From Erigeron canadensis (Eukaryota; Streptophyta; Magnoliopsida; Asterales; Asteraceae): a DNA stretch of 64,000 nucleotides. The notes under the pieces were generated by a model, which did not search any database, was not told where the DNA came from, and saw only the letters and a list, made by a program, of their open reading frames with translations. The stretch is from assembly GCF_010389155.1 (NCBI RefSeq), contig NC_057761.1, positions 57,782,587 to 57,846,586 on the forward strand, written 5' to 3'. Of this stretch, positions 13,140 to 25,832 are shown piece after piece (within the stretch, counting starts at the first letter, position 1; each line of letters starts with the position of its first letter). A program made the position numbers and the translations under genes.

Positions 13140-14254
13140 ATGTCTTCAGAACGATGGCATTATGCTTGAAGAGCTAGGGAAACCTAAAGAGGGGACAAAC
13201 CCGACTTCTGGCTTAAAAATATTTTAGAAGGAACATAAAATTTTATAAATTATAAAAGGGAACACAAAAATGAATGTGTGGTTGATGTATTAAAGCTTAG
13301 AAAACCTCACATAATAATATTTATTGTACATGAATAAATAATTGAGTTTCCATGTTTTTTATAACATGTGAGAGGTTCATACCTAAACTTAGATAAATGA
13401 CAAATTAACAACCTTATATTCTCATTCTCATTCACATTCATTATATATATATATATATAATAAACTACGAAGAACTAGTCAATCATGAAGAATGCTATAA
13501 GAAATTCATGATTTATCGGTTATATAATAATTGCTATAGAATGTACTTCTAATTCTAATATTATGATTTTGTTTTGTATATACAGATTTTTAGTTATAGT
13601 TGTAACGTTGGCTAACATTTATTCAATTTTTGTTTATATGTTTGAGTTTGTTAGAAATTAGAGATATGTTTCCTCGACTCATCATAAGTACTTAAATCCT
13701 CATGACTGTCACAGTTTAAGAGTTATAGCAAAACCCTCATATCATAGATAAAAGAAAGTAAATCATATATATCCTCCAAAGGCTTAACATAAGAATCTCA
13801 CTAAAACCATAAGTTAATGACACGTGGATTCTACTAAAAATTTTCTTAATCTTATCTTTTGAGTTGTGCGCATACCATCATTATATAATTAGGATAAGTT
13901 TTAAGCTAACCAAATAATAGTAAAAGTTCAAATTTATAATTGGTAAATGTTATATTTTCCTAAAATTTAGCCTAAAGACCTTTTAAAACATAAGATGGTG
14001 ACACATGGACTTTACTAGTTCTCTTTCACAATTTTATATTTTGATTTTACCACTTGCGATCATCATCTTACAATTAAAAGAATATTTAGGCTATTTAGTT
14101 AGGGAAATGAAATTCGTACCACAACTCATGATTTGTTCACCAAAAACATGTTTTACTAGCTTGTACAATGTGCTCCTAAAGTTATAATATGTGGTAAATA
14201 TATCAATATTTATGGTACAAATATCGCTTCTCATTTAATTAGGAGGATTAAGCA
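12449..14254. other. intergenic region with AT microsatellites, no gene
   Basis: Contains a (TA)n microsatellite at about 13091-13136 and a shorter one near 13443-13460. A partial direct repeat, TCAAACTA followed by ATATTGGTTTTTA, occurs near 12886 and 12963. No ORF with recognisable similarity; probably old transposon sequence. Confidence 0.55.
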
Positions 14255-14534
14255 TCTACCCTATATAAAAATTATACTCGATCCCCTGTTGAAAAGTTAA
14301 GACTTTGGGGCGAAATTATCATTTTACCGTTAATGAATTAATTTACATATCATTCTATTATATCTAAAAGATATCCACTACCCTGTTAAATCAAATATCT
14401 TTATATCAACTACCTCCATCACTTGTCGCCGTCACCACCAAGTCACCAACAGTCGACGCCGCTATCACCATCTGTCGACGCCATCATATCACAACAACTG
14501 TCATCGCTACTGAATTGTGCGGGTACTATGCTAG
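14255..14534 (+). mobile_element. small non-autonomous Helitron (probable)
   Basis: The 5' end TCTACCCTATATAAAA and the 3' end GTGCGGGTACTATGCTAG fit the Helitron pattern (5' TC, 3' CTRR). The flanking bases are A on the left (14254) and T on the right (14535), as expected for insertion between A and T. A clean 3' hairpin is not visible because the left arm has decayed. The interior is rich in CACCA and GTCGACGCC words. There is no coding sequence. Confidence 0.5.
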
Positions 14535-17264
14535 TTTTCCTTTATAGTTAGTATGTGTGAAGATCGAGGGAGAGTCACGCGAAGGTATATGTGAATGGGG
14601 GAGGGGTTTTATACGTCCGGACAGGAAACAGGCGTGTGATAAGACTGATGAGAGTAGTAGTAGTAAGGAGGGTCATTCGTTAAAAGTGTATCACTGAGTC
14701 GCTGAGTCAAAAAACCTCCCGCTATTGTTGCTGTCAAAAAAGCACTGGTGGGTCCCAACCCCCCTCCCCCTCTCCTTTTTTATAATTTTATTTCTCATAA
14801 TTTTGTTTTTGTTCCTCTTGTTTGTTTCATAGGTCCTTGACCTTGCTTTTTATCTCTTTGACAAATTTTGCTGATGTTTTTTACCCTACAAAGTTTATGC
14901 TAAAAAGAAATAGAAATGTACGAGTATATGACATGAAGTAATGACTAAAATGATATTAGGATGAATAATAGAAATCGAGTTTTCTAATAGAAACCCTTAA
15001 AGAAAAACATCAAAAACCTTTTTTATTCTTCTATTTTTATAGTATACAAAAAGTTAGTAAAGATTAAAAAAAGGTTTTAAATAGATAGCTTGAATATAAA
15101 AATATGAAAAAGGTTCACATAACTTTTGAATTGATGTCATCTATCAGAAGTTGCAAATTGATAAAAATGCTATCGATGGTTACAAAAAGCAACAGCTAAT
15201 GAACTAGGATTTTCATGTTCATATCATTTAAATTATTTATTAAAATGTATGTGACCTAATCAAAATATTCCTGCAACATGATTTCCAACATTTTTCTTGA
15301 CCATCTAAAAAATACGAGTATATTTTAACTAGTTGTGACCGTGATTTACTTTATGTAATTGTAAATATCTTAAAGTACAACATTATTTAGATGGCGATTA
15401 TTAAAAGTTTGACCAAAAACTAATGCATGATAACAAAACTTCGTTTAATATCAATTAACTAAGAAAAACAAAAAAATTAACGACGAAAGGGTTTATTAGT
15501 CCTTTATGTTAGATGAGGACGGTTTATGCAACAATTTTATATTGATAAGGATGGTTTATGAAAATATTTTCAATGAGAGATGGATAATAGAAAAAATAAA
15601 AAATAAAAAAATATGGACGGTTTATTTAATGGGGATAACTTGGATAATGTTAACATTATTTTGGTTAGATAATGTTGCTCTCACAAACCATTAAAATCAT
15701 GGGGGGCTTTTTGACATGTGTAGAAATTAATTTAAGTAAATTTGTGAGAGCAACATCATCCAATAAAGATGATGTTAACATCATAAATCATTTTTCCTTT
15801 TTTAATTTACGTACTCTAAATATTATTTTTTTGTTTAAAATTTATATTTGGCAAACATGCCAGTATTTTTTTAATAAAACCGTTGTACAATTGATATTGC
15901 AATAATTAGCTTTTTCTCGGTTTGGGTCCTTGGGACAAGACATCGATTCAGTGATCCCATGTATATAAAAAAGAAAGTGTACGAAAATGGAATCAAACAT
16001 AAAAAAGTACCATCACCATATATATGTAATTTGTTAAAATAAATCTGTAATATTTTTAGTTTTTATTTAACAAAATATTGCAATTGTAATTGTAATACGG
16101 AGTATTTATTAAATAGATTTATGATGGGCAATCTATATTTATACGTATTATATAAAGTATTTGACTATTATTTTAACTTTGAACTTTTAATAATATGAAA
16201 ACCATATATATGATCCTTATATCTATATTAACATAATCATTTTCATTTTCAATATATATAATCTTTTATTATTTCTAAGATTTCACCACTAATTAACAAA
16301 TATAATTTGTAAATATCCATGTTTTAGACAATTCAAAGCCAACCATGTACTATCACCTCTTGCCGCTTTTATTTTTTGATATTTTATTTGTACCAGAATT
16401 TTTAAAGAAACATATATCACGGTTATAATTCTAGTATTAATTAAAAAACATTAAGATGTCTAAATAAATATTTAAATAATTAATTATCACTAGTTGATAT
16501 CAATGTCCAAATATTTATAAACTATATGTAATTATGTATATTTCATTTTTGTTGGAGTACCTAGAACACTTAAAAGATATAGCAGTGTAAAAAATATTTC
16601 TAAGTTTGAAAGTGTAATTTTTGGTTTATGTATAAGGTTTTAGTTTGATTCCTATGTTGAGTTTTTCCCCAAAGTGAGTTTTGGGTTTCTCATCTGGTAT
16701 TTTTCATAAAAACGAGGTTAAAGGTCTAACAAATCGTTGTTTAAAATTGCTTATAACATTTCTGAATCGAAACTAACTTTACCAAATAGAAAAAGAAAAA
16801 AAAACTTTGATTCCTATGTTTAGCAAATCATGTTTGTTGTTTAAGATATGGAAATAGGCCGAATATGATCTCTTAAATGCCTGGAACATTAGTTTTCATG
16901 GTTATTTATATGAGTGAAAGTCAATGGAAAAAGTTTCCTCAAAAGCTATAATGAGGTAGTTGATTTTAGGGATTGTTTTACAACCAAACAATTAAATTGT
17001 ATGTAGGAGTTATAGTGTATGCTGTTGGCATTTAATTGGAAAATTCCAAGACTCCTTTTAATATTTTGGTAAAGGGTCTTCATCCTCTTTTCTTTAAAGA
17101 GTTACAGTAATTTTTATATATATCTCATATTTACCTAAACATTGTTTTATGATCATTGTATATCATACATTGAAAACTTGTAATTTGGGTATATATGATA
17201 TTTAGGGAGTTTAGGAAGGGGATATTTGATATTTGCCTTTTTTTAGAAGGCGGTAATGAATAAA
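14535..17264. other. intergenic region upstream of ARF4, no gene
   Basis: No coding signal. Bases 14560-14780 are more GC-rich than the surroundings and include a stretch of C and T (CCCCCCTCCCC), but no gene model can be supported. A foldback sits at 15633-15788. The remainder is AT-rich and featureless. Confidence 0.5.
15633..15788. repeat. foldback (MITE-like) inverted repeat
   Basis: The arm near 15635-15690, ending ATAATGTTGCTCTCACAAA, is the inverted counterpart of the arm near 15742-15786, which begins TTTGTGAGAGCAACATCATC. Both arms also contain a GATAATGTTAACAT / GATGTTAACATC block. The loop is about 50 bp. Such a structure could form a long hairpin RNA if transcribed. Confidence 0.7.
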
Positions 17265-17450
17265 TGATTAACATCTCCACACGGATTCATCAATGCTCTA
17301 AAGGGTTTGCATGTGTTAGATGAGTATAATATTGTTAAAACTCACTCACCATATTTGCATATAATAGGATTCGAACCTGATAACTCTAAGACAAAACTAT
17401 TTTGTAGAAAACCTAACCATTGGGCTAACACCCCAATGGCCTTCATCCTC
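17265..17450 (-). mobile_element. tRNA-derived SINE fragment upstream of ARF4
   Basis: On the minus strand the segment reads GTGTTAGCCCAATGGTTAGG (A box) and, about 45 bases later, GGTTCGAATCCTATT (B box). This is a tRNA-like Pol III promoter without a tRNA cloverleaf. The downstream body is short and the tail is not clear. It lies 0.7 kb upstream of the ARF4 start codon. Confidence 0.55.
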
Positions 17451-17863
17451 TTTTAGACTTTTCATAGAATAATACTCCGCTTGATAATTCTTACTAAGTG
17501 TAGATGTTTGTTTAATCAAAGGAAAATTCATTTTAAAATCTTCTAAATTATTCTGTGTAATAATTCATTAGCCGATAATATCGGAGTATTGTGTAAACGA
17601 TATGTATACAAACCAACTTATTAGAGTATTAAAATAAAAATTGAGTTAAAAGTCATTAACATTAATATATGTAATAATAGAAAATTATGGTAAAGTTAAA
17701 GGAGAGGGAAAGAGTATTGGTTTTTGTAGAGTTTCAAAGCTTGTCCCCCTCTCCCTAAAAAAAGCTAGAAAGACACTACTTAACCATTTTGCCTTTTTCT
17801 TCTCCCTTTGGTTTCTGTCCCTCCTGCCTACTATGCATTTGTCCATGTCTTTTCTCAGTTCAT

Positions 17864-17886
17864 AACACACACACACACACACACAC
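17864..17886. repeat. (CA)n microsatellite
   Basis: About eleven CA dinucleotides lie 250 bp upstream of the ARF4 start codon, probably in its promoter or long 5' leader. The minus-strand ORF at 17685-17888 reads through it and is not a gene. Confidence 0.9.
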
Positions 17887-17910
17887 AAATTTAGCTCTCA
17901 AAACTAGATA

Positions 17911-18086
17911 ATGGGGTGGCAATCATTCTCTTTAATTCTTTACCAAAATATCTCCTTTTATAGCTTTGTTTCATTAGCTAAATCTTGTTGTGTACACCAT
18001 CAAAAAACATGTCTTTTGTTAGTGATTTGACTTCATTTCCCTTATCTCTGCATACCCTTTATAAAATCTTGATTTCCCATATCTAA
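17911..18086 (+). promoter_or_regulatory. two possible upstream ORFs in the ARF4 5' leader
   Basis: Ahead of the main start codon at 18140 are two short ORFs: 17911-18030 (39 codons plus stop) and 18009-18086 (25 codons plus stop), overlapping in different frames. Upstream ORFs are known to dampen translation of ARF3 and ARF5 in Arabidopsis. Whether these are transcribed depends on the start site. A TATA-like TTTATAAAATC at 18058 would exclude them, whereas one near 17957 would include part. Confidence 0.4.
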
Positions 18087-18139
18087 AAATCAAAACTTTT
18101 TGTCTTTTTAGTTTCAAGAATCACTCAGTTTGTAATATA

Positions 18140-21100
18140 ATGGAAATTGATTTGAACCATGAAGTTTATAATAGTAGTAATAACAATAATAATAATAATA
18201 ATACTAGTGTTGATGATTCATGTGAAATTGGTGGTGATTCATCTTTATCAGGGTCATCAAATTCATCAAAAACTTCTAGTGATTTCAAATCAAAATCATC
18301 ATCAATATATATGGAACTTTGGCATGCTTGTGCTGGACCTCTGACTAGTTTGCCAAATAAAGGAAATGTAGTTGTGTATTTCCCACAAGGTCATTTGGAG
18401 CAAATTGCATCTAACTCAACTATTCACTTTTCTCCAAATGAAGTTCCTTCTTTAGGCCTTCAACCTCAAATCTTTTGCAAAGTTGTTGATGTCCATTTTC
18501 TTGTAAGTTTCCTCCCTTATATATTTATTTAATAATATGTGTGATTATTTTTTAGCTCAACTTTTGATCTTATAATTTAGCTCATTTGGTTTTGAACTTT
18601 GATGTTTTGCCTGAAAATAGGCTAACAAGGAGAATGATGAAATCTATACAAAGCTAACTCTACTCCCATTACCAGAGGTATGCTTGATTCATAATTCAGT
18701 TGTAATTCTTTGTTAATTAGAAAATGGTTTATGGGTTCAAATGTGTTCCCACTCCACATGGTGGTATCCAAAGAGAGTTGAGCATTTTCTAGACTGGTCC
18801 TCTGGAAGGGCCAGTTGGGTCCAAAGGACCACTGGGCTGGGGTTTCTTTGCCGTTTTAAACCTTTAGCTAGAAAGATTTAAAAAAAAAATGTTACATAAA
18901 TTTTTGAACAGAGAAAACAGAGTTTAGCCCTTAATGTGCATTACCCTTGTTATTTTACAATCTTTCTTTTACTGTTTTAATGTAACTATCTTGCCAAGGG
19001 CCTTTTTTTCTTTCTTCTATTTGGGTGGAATGGCAATTTGGTAAAGTTGTTAACTTTCTGGACTGGTCCTTGGCATCTTGGTAAATGAATGCTTGAAATT
19101 GAAATGAGTAATAAAAATTAATATATAAATTTTTTGACTTTTTTTAAATGTTGATGTGTAGGGGAGTGCTAAGAATGTGCAAGAAGGGGAGGAAGAAGGC
19201 GGTGGGGTGACAATTACAAAATCAACACCTCAAATGTTCTGCAAAACACTGACCGCATCCGATACATCCACACACGGTGGATTCTCCGTACCTAGAAGAG
19301 CAGCTGAAGATTGTTTCCCACCTCTGGTATGGATAAGATATCTGCTTTATTAGAATGGTTATTAATAATTATCTCAATTTTTTTGCGTAGTATGTTACTA
19401 CATTTTTATATTCACATGGCACATTACTCAGGATTATAAGCAGCAGAGGCCCAGCCAAGAGCTAGTTGCTAAGGACCTTCATGGAGTGGAGTGGAAGTTT
19501 AGGCACATTTATAGAGGTGATTTTAATCAAGTAGTTTGACTTCAAGCAATCAAATCTTAGTAATATGTTCGTGTTGTGATTCGGGAGTTGGGTGGTGTTT
19601 TTCAGGTCAGCCGAGGCGACATTTGCTTACGACTGGGTGGAGCAATTTTGTAAGCCAGAAGAATCTTGCTTCCGGGGATGCAGTTCTCTTTCTAAGGTAT
19701 CATTATTCCTTCAAATATGCAATAAGAAATCTATGCATCGTTTTATGTTTAATGTGATATATTTAAGAAAATATTTAAGAAGCATAAGTGCAAAGACACC
19801 AAGAAAAAGAAGATTCCAGTTTACATATCCTATTCTTTTTTTCGTTAAAATTGAGATAAGCGAATAAAAAGGTTTTCATAATATTTGGAAAGCAGTGTAG
19901 AATACTTATTAGGTTGGTATTTGGTAATATGTATAGATACAAGAACTTGGAATTATTCTTCTGGTCCGGGCAATGAAAAGTGTTTGAAACACTTTTAGCA
20001 TATTATAAGGCAATGGTGCTTGTAGAACCTCTTTTTGGGTAGCAAGAAAGAGAGTAGAAAATGAAGAAATAATCATGTCCTTTTCTTTTGCCTTCTGTTT
20101 GAACTTTATAATATCGTAGGGGAGTCCAATGCTCTCTGAAACATTGTTCAGATCTTCAGCAATTTGTTTGGATTTACATTCACTTTTGTTGTTAGGATTC
20201 TTATCATATCTTTCATGAAATGAAGTAGTGTTCATGAAGACAGTTGACATTACTTATCAAAAGAAAAACTAGATAAAGTTAGTTGGACTTTCTCACTTTC
20301 ATTTGTGTGTTCACTTTACAGAGGAAAAAGAATATGATGTGCCACAGGAGAAACAGTTTTCCTTCTCCCTTTACCACTACGCATTCTATGCTCACTTTCA
20401 CAAAGCAAAGCGAATCGTTATTGATCTTCTATTGATGTTAAATCCACCCTTTTTATCCTTCCCATTTTAAGGAAGATTATAAAGGTTTATGCTTGTTAGT
20501 TTGGAAGGATAGTGAGGTAATGAAAGGGAAATTTTTTATTTTGTTTGTCGAGGGATGTATCCAACATGATTATTAAATTTACTAGTAGTCTAATTTTAAT
20601 GGATGTATATTATGTACGGTTTAAAAAGCTCGAGAGGAGCTAAAGCCAAACCCTCATAAGGCTGGGTTAGGCTCGTTGTATATTTCAAGCTCATCTTTTG
20701 GGCAACTATGCTGAGCAAACTCAATAAAGATTGACTTGAATGCACTCGAACTCGGATTGCTAGATAAAAGCCTGATTTGTTTGCAACCCTTGTTAACTAT
20801 GATTTGTAAGCTCTTTCTAGACCTAGTTACAGTGGCCCCATATCCAGTCACTATAGTACCCATTTTAAGCACGAACAACTTGTAAATTGCGCAAGTAATA
20901 TAGATATAGGGACTTGCATCAGTTTCTTATGTTCATTATTCCATTCTTTTATGGTTGTTTTAGGGGCGAAAGTGGTGAACTAAGGCTGGGAACTCGAAGA
21001 GCCACTCGACCAAGAAACTTTCTTCCCAATACAATCTTTCTCAACTCAAATTCTTTCACAGACATAGTTGCCCCTGTAGCTAATGCAGTATCTACCAACT

Positions 21101-24100
21101 CCACCTTTGATGTGTTCTACAGTCCGAGGTATATGCTTGGTCATAAACCCACACATGTAAATATCAAATGAACCCTTTTTTTAATAGGTACACTAAACTC
21201 ATTGATTCAATGCAGGTCTAATCGAGCTGATTTCATTGTTCCTTATGTCAAGTATATGAACTCCATCAAGAATATGATCACGATTGGAACAAGGTTTAAA
21301 ATGAGATTCAGTATGGATGAATCTCCTGAAAGAAGGTATCATTCCAGCAAGTTCTATCCTTTCACTAATGTATGAGTCTATTTGTGTTGTGTTTTATCTC
21401 TAAAGGGTCAAATGTTCAAATGTATTGGGCCAATAAATTAACTTTAAAGGAAACATGTCAAATGAGTTGAAATGCCCATAGTGCATTTTGTAATGCACCT
21501 ACCTCCTAAACTTGCTTTGTTCAAACAATTAGATTTTTATTGATGTACTCATACTATCATTTTTCTATACATATTTGACAAATTAAATATTTGTAAAACA
21601 TCTAAGATTTTTCACAAACTAGTTTCTTATGCATTTGAGTAACCCAACCTGTCCATGCTAGAAAATACTTACTTTCACACAAACCCATTTTGACCCATTA
21701 CCTGACCCACCCAATTTTGACATGTGTACAGCTTTTTTGTCCGTTGTTCCTTATATGATAGTGTTAATTATTTCCTTGCAGGTTTAGAGGATCCGTGATT
21801 GCTGTAGGTGATATGGATCCATACAAATGGCCTAAATCAAAATGGAGATGCCTAACGGTACTTCACATTTCAATTTCATAAGAAAAAACTAGTTGTAACT
21901 TATATATGGTCATTATTTTAGACATGCATATGCATCCTTAAATTTCAAAACTTTCCACTTTCAGTTAAACAGAATATTTGATAGTTAGATTAAAATAGTT
22001 TTGTGTCAATATTATATTCAATCTTATTATAATTTACATAGATTATATCTAATAATTTGTAGATATATATTTAAGTTAAGAAAGTCTACTTTTTGGTAAA
22101 ATGAAAGCCAATGAGGTCTACATCAGCTGCCAATTGCTTGGGAACTAGTGTAGAGGCATGGAGGGTTTTTACCCATAGACCGGGGTTCAAATCCGGGCTG
22201 GGTCTTGTGGGGTTTTTTTCCATGAAGAGTAATGGTGTACAAGTTATTAGCCTTTTAATAAAAAGTTAAATTTTACAACATTGTAGGGATTTTTTAGATA
22301 GGAAAGTTTACTTCTAGTTAAACTAAGCTTCTAATTGGTCAACAGAAAAATTAAAGACTCTCATTGGTTAATACTAAGTCTTTTATTAATACTAATATTG
22401 TCCCTTTTTCAACAGGTGAGGTGGGATGAAGATGTTGGTAACCATAATCAAGAACGAATATCTCCATGGGATATTGATCTCTCTGGCGCGTCTATGCCAC
22501 TTTTGAGCATCCAGTCGTCTCTAAGATTCAAAAAACTGCGGTCAAATCTGCACTCAACTCCATCTGAACACCCTGTTGCTGGTATCTGACTTTCTTGATT
22601 ATATTCTTCACAAACTAGATGTGGCAATTTGGACTTATTTACTTGTTATATTAAATCAAAATAATGAGCGTACAAGGGAATGGGATAAATGGGCCCAAAG
22701 TAGCCTAATGTGTAATATAATGCATAAAACCAAACAGTGTACTTTTTGTAATCGTATTTATCATGCTTCTTATTTCTAACATTGTTGAACAAAAAGTCTT
22801 TAAACCAAGCTGAACTATTTTAGTCCGTATGAAATATTTACCTGTTTTGACCCGTCCGTTTTGTTTTGATTAAAGTTTTGGATGATTTCTTGCGAGGTCA
22901 GTACTAATTAAGCTTGTTTTTTATGCAGCATGGGGTGGATGTTTAGACTTTGAGGAATCCACAAGATCCTCTAAGGTCTTGCAAGGTCAAGAAAATGTAA
23001 GTGGTAAGATGAACAACTCGTTGAACTTGGGGGTACAACCTTTGATGCATCCAGGGTTTACTCCAAACCAGATGTTATTAGCGGGAAGAAGTATAGATAT
23101 GGTCGGCAGTCATCATCTGCCTGTTTCCGCCACCCATAACCCGGCCTTTCTGGGATCTAACAGTACCAGATTCCCAAAGGTCTTGCAAGGTCAAGAAATT
23201 TGTTCACTGAGATCCTTAACTGGGAAAACAAACGGTTTTTGGAGTCAACCTAGAGTCAATCTTAGCTCGCATCAAAGCCTAAATAATCCCAGTTTTTATC
23301 CACTTGGTTCTGAAGGTTCTAGGAACTTCTGTTTTCCAAATCCGGCTCCTGTCATGCCCATGATTGGGTTCCCATTCAATCACGCCCCTGTAGGAAGTGA
23401 AGTTACAAGGGATGATAATACTGGGCTAAAGCTACAACTACAGCCCAACCTTTCTGTTGAACTTGGAAAAACGGCCGTTGATCCGACCATAGAAGGTAAC
23501 TCAGGAAGTGAGAAAGAGGATGGTGGTTCTGATAGCAACGGGAGTAGTAGTTGTAAGCTATTTGGTTTTCATTTAAATGGTGTACCTCCAATGGCAGACG
23601 CTCAAAGTTTAAGCAAGAGAAGTTGCACCAAGGTAAGGTCAAAACTGCTTTGGTCAACACAGATTGATTTTAGCAAGGGTCAAACTTAAGAATACGTAAT
23701 TTTTTAATATATATTGATAATTCAATTACAAGGTTTTACACATTATATATTTGTTTTTCACAATTTTCGAAATTGACCCCAGTTGACCCGTTTCATTATT
23801 AATGGGTCATAAAAGTCACCTCTGCGTAAAACACAAGCTTATTCTAGAGATTTAATCTCAAGTCACTTTTTGTGTGAAGGTTCATAAACAAGGAAGCAAG
23901 GTTGGAAGGGCCATTGATCTCTCCAAAATGTCAAGTTATCATGAGTTATTTAGTGAGTTAGAGGCGCTATTTCAGATGGAAGGCATTTTGAGCAGTCGTG
24001 ATGGTGCCTGGCAACTGTTGTACACCGATGAAGAGAATGACATGATGGTTGTTGGTGATGATCCATGGGAGTAAGTTTCTACATAAATTTCAAATACAAC

Positions 24101-24402
24101 TATATATTTACAGGCAGAATTGGGATTAGACTTCAGAATCTAGACCGAGATACAAATTATACCGCATGAAATACATTTATATCATTGTTCTTTTAGTGTC
24201 ATAAATCATCCTAACGATGATATTAATGACTTTTTTATGCAGTGAGTTTGCAAGGATGGCTACAAAGATTCACATATATACCAAGGAAGAAGTGGAGAAA
24301 CTGATGAGCGGTGGTGTCATCAGTGACGACACTAGTTGCTTGGAGGAAGCACCCGCCATGGTGGATACCGCCAAGTCTTTATTGGTGGGAGTGCCGGTAT
24401 AA
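18140..24402 (+). CDS. ARF4: auxin response factor 4 (B3-ARF-PB1)
   Basis: DNA-binding auxin response factor of the repressor class, acting in the nucleus on auxin-response promoters. Twelve coding exons: 18140-18502, 18621-18677, 19162-19326, 19432-19516, 19606-19696, 20964-21128, 21216-21335, 21782-21857, 22416-22581, 22929-23632, 23880-24070, 24243-24402. All introns are GT-AG and the product is 780 aa (Arabidopsis ARF4 is of similar size). An Asn run (AAT/AAC repeat) follows the start. The B3 domain is about residues 157-253 ([20 protein letters not shown]), then the ARF domain to about 360. The middle region has a KLFGF repression-type motif. The C-terminal PB1 domain runs from residue 665, with a basic [13 protein letters not shown] face and an acidic [14 protein letters not shown] face. 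ARF3 lacks PB1, so ARF4 is preferred. Exon 10 carries two tasiR-ARF sites. Confidence 0.95.
22130..22245 (+). mobile_element. SINE-like fragment in ARF4 intron 8
   Basis: The segment GTGTAGAGGCATGGAGGG followed by GGGGTTCAAATCCGGGCTGG resembles a tRNA A box and B box with tRNA-like spacing, followed by a T-rich stretch. It lies in the intron between coding exons 8 and 9. No target duplication was defined. Confidence 0.4.
22973..22993 (+). promoter_or_regulatory. tasiR-ARF target site A in ARF4 exon 10
   Basis: Contains AAGGTCTTGCAAGGTCAAG and extends two more bases (AA), the conserved complement of the TAS3-derived tasiR-ARF small RNA. It encodes KVLQGQE in frame. TAS3 siRNAs are made through miR390, AGO7, RDR6 and DCL4 and guide cleavage of ARF2, ARF3 and ARF4 transcripts. 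Confidence 0.93.
23177..23197 (+). promoter_or_regulatory. tasiR-ARF target site B in ARF4 exon 10
   Basis: A second site, identical over all 21 bases to site A and 204 bp downstream in the same exon. It again encodes KVLQGQE. Paired sites are the known arrangement in ARF3 and ARF4. Confidence 0.93.
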
Positions 24403-25832
24403 TTGGGTTGCTGTTTCAGAGTACGCGTTTTATGTTAATATTTCGCGCTAAGCAGACAAGTATGTAAGCTTTAACTTTTGTAGCTGAGTGACTTGTGTGT
24501 TGTTGTTAATTTGTAGACTTTGGTTTTCTAATGCACCTAGATTCATCAAGCACAATAAGCTTTGTTGTAATAGCGCTACTAGGAATAACTTCTATTTAGG
24601 GTAACATAGTATATACTTGTTTCTTTAATTTAGGTAAGTTTTCCTTTCATTTCTTTCATGTGGATAAATCAGAGTCAAAATGCGATTTTCTCTAATAACT
24701 ATCGACCAACAACAGTTTAATGTTTTTTTTTCCTTTGGTAACTTCAGAAGCAAGCTAAATTTGTTTAATTTTATTTTAGCAAAAGCAACCGATAAGATAT
24801 TTATTTATTTTTTTTGAACGGCAACAGACAAGATTGTCATAAATTTTTTTACTAACTTTAGTGTAACACAATGACATTCAAAAATCGAAATTTTCGATCA
24901 CATCGTTATTATATGATATGAATATATGTCTAAATATATGACAGTCTAGTAGTTTTAACTTTTAAGAAACCATTAGGTGAGTTAAAATTGACTCTCCCGA
25001 CTAGATTGGGTCGGTCTGACATTAATCAATTGGTATTATTGAAAATCAACATAAGAAATTGACGTTTTGTTTAAAATTTTTAATTTTCATTATACCAAAT
25101 TCACCTAGATCTATACTTCGACTCCAGTTTTAATTTAGAATTTTTATAAATGATCAAACTTACCTAATCTTCCCAACTTTATTTTACAAGCTATTCAAAA
25201 TATTCTATTTATAGGTAATAAATCATGTTCCCGTTCATATTCATATAGGTAATATAGAGAGTTCCCTAAGACCAATTTTTCCGGCAAGAATTTCAAGCCA
25301 ACCATCCCGTTGCAATCAATGCCTGAAATCAATTAGACCGATAGTTATACTAAAACATAAATCACCCCTTATTCTTCTGCGATACTGAACCATCCCCGTT
25401 ACCTTGTTATCTGCAACTTAATGTTTGGCCGAAAAGTGTGAATGAAATTGATGTTGAAGTTATGTTGTAGTATGCCTTTAAATATGCCACCTGGCTGTAT
25501 GATGTATTCGTCAGAGTTGTATGCCAAAATTTAGGGTTCATCTTTGATGAATTCATTTTAACCGCCCACATAAACATTACGAGTATTATACCAATATGGC
25601 CAAAAAAAAACATATATAAAAGAAATAAATCGATTGTAACCATTTGATCCCATGATCAGAATTGTGAAACTATTATTTTTAATTAAAATATTTTGACGGA
25701 ATATTCTTGCGAAACTATTATTTTTAATTAAAAAATTTTGATAAATAAGGTACATTTTTTAATTAAAAATTTTTGATAAATAAGGTAATTTTTTATATGT
25801 AACCTTGATAAATAAGGTACATTTTTATAAAG
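24403..25832. other. ARF4 3' flank and intergenic spacer
   Basis: The first few hundred bases after the stop codon are probably ARF4 3' UTR. Beyond about 24700 the DNA is AT-rich with no gene. From 25664 to 25828 there are short direct repeats: GAAACTATTATTTTTAATTA occurs twice and TTGATAAATAAGGTA three times. Confidence 0.5.

Noticed and set aside
18770..18845. Possible hairpin with repeated GACTGGTCCT words in ARF4 intron 2
   Set aside because: The arms do not pair over a length expected of a miRNA precursor; the repeated word also occurs alone at 19058.
20590..20900. Possible gene in ARF4 intron 5 (ORFs on both strands)
   Set aside because: No family similarity; looks like old transposon sequence in the long 1.27 kb intron.
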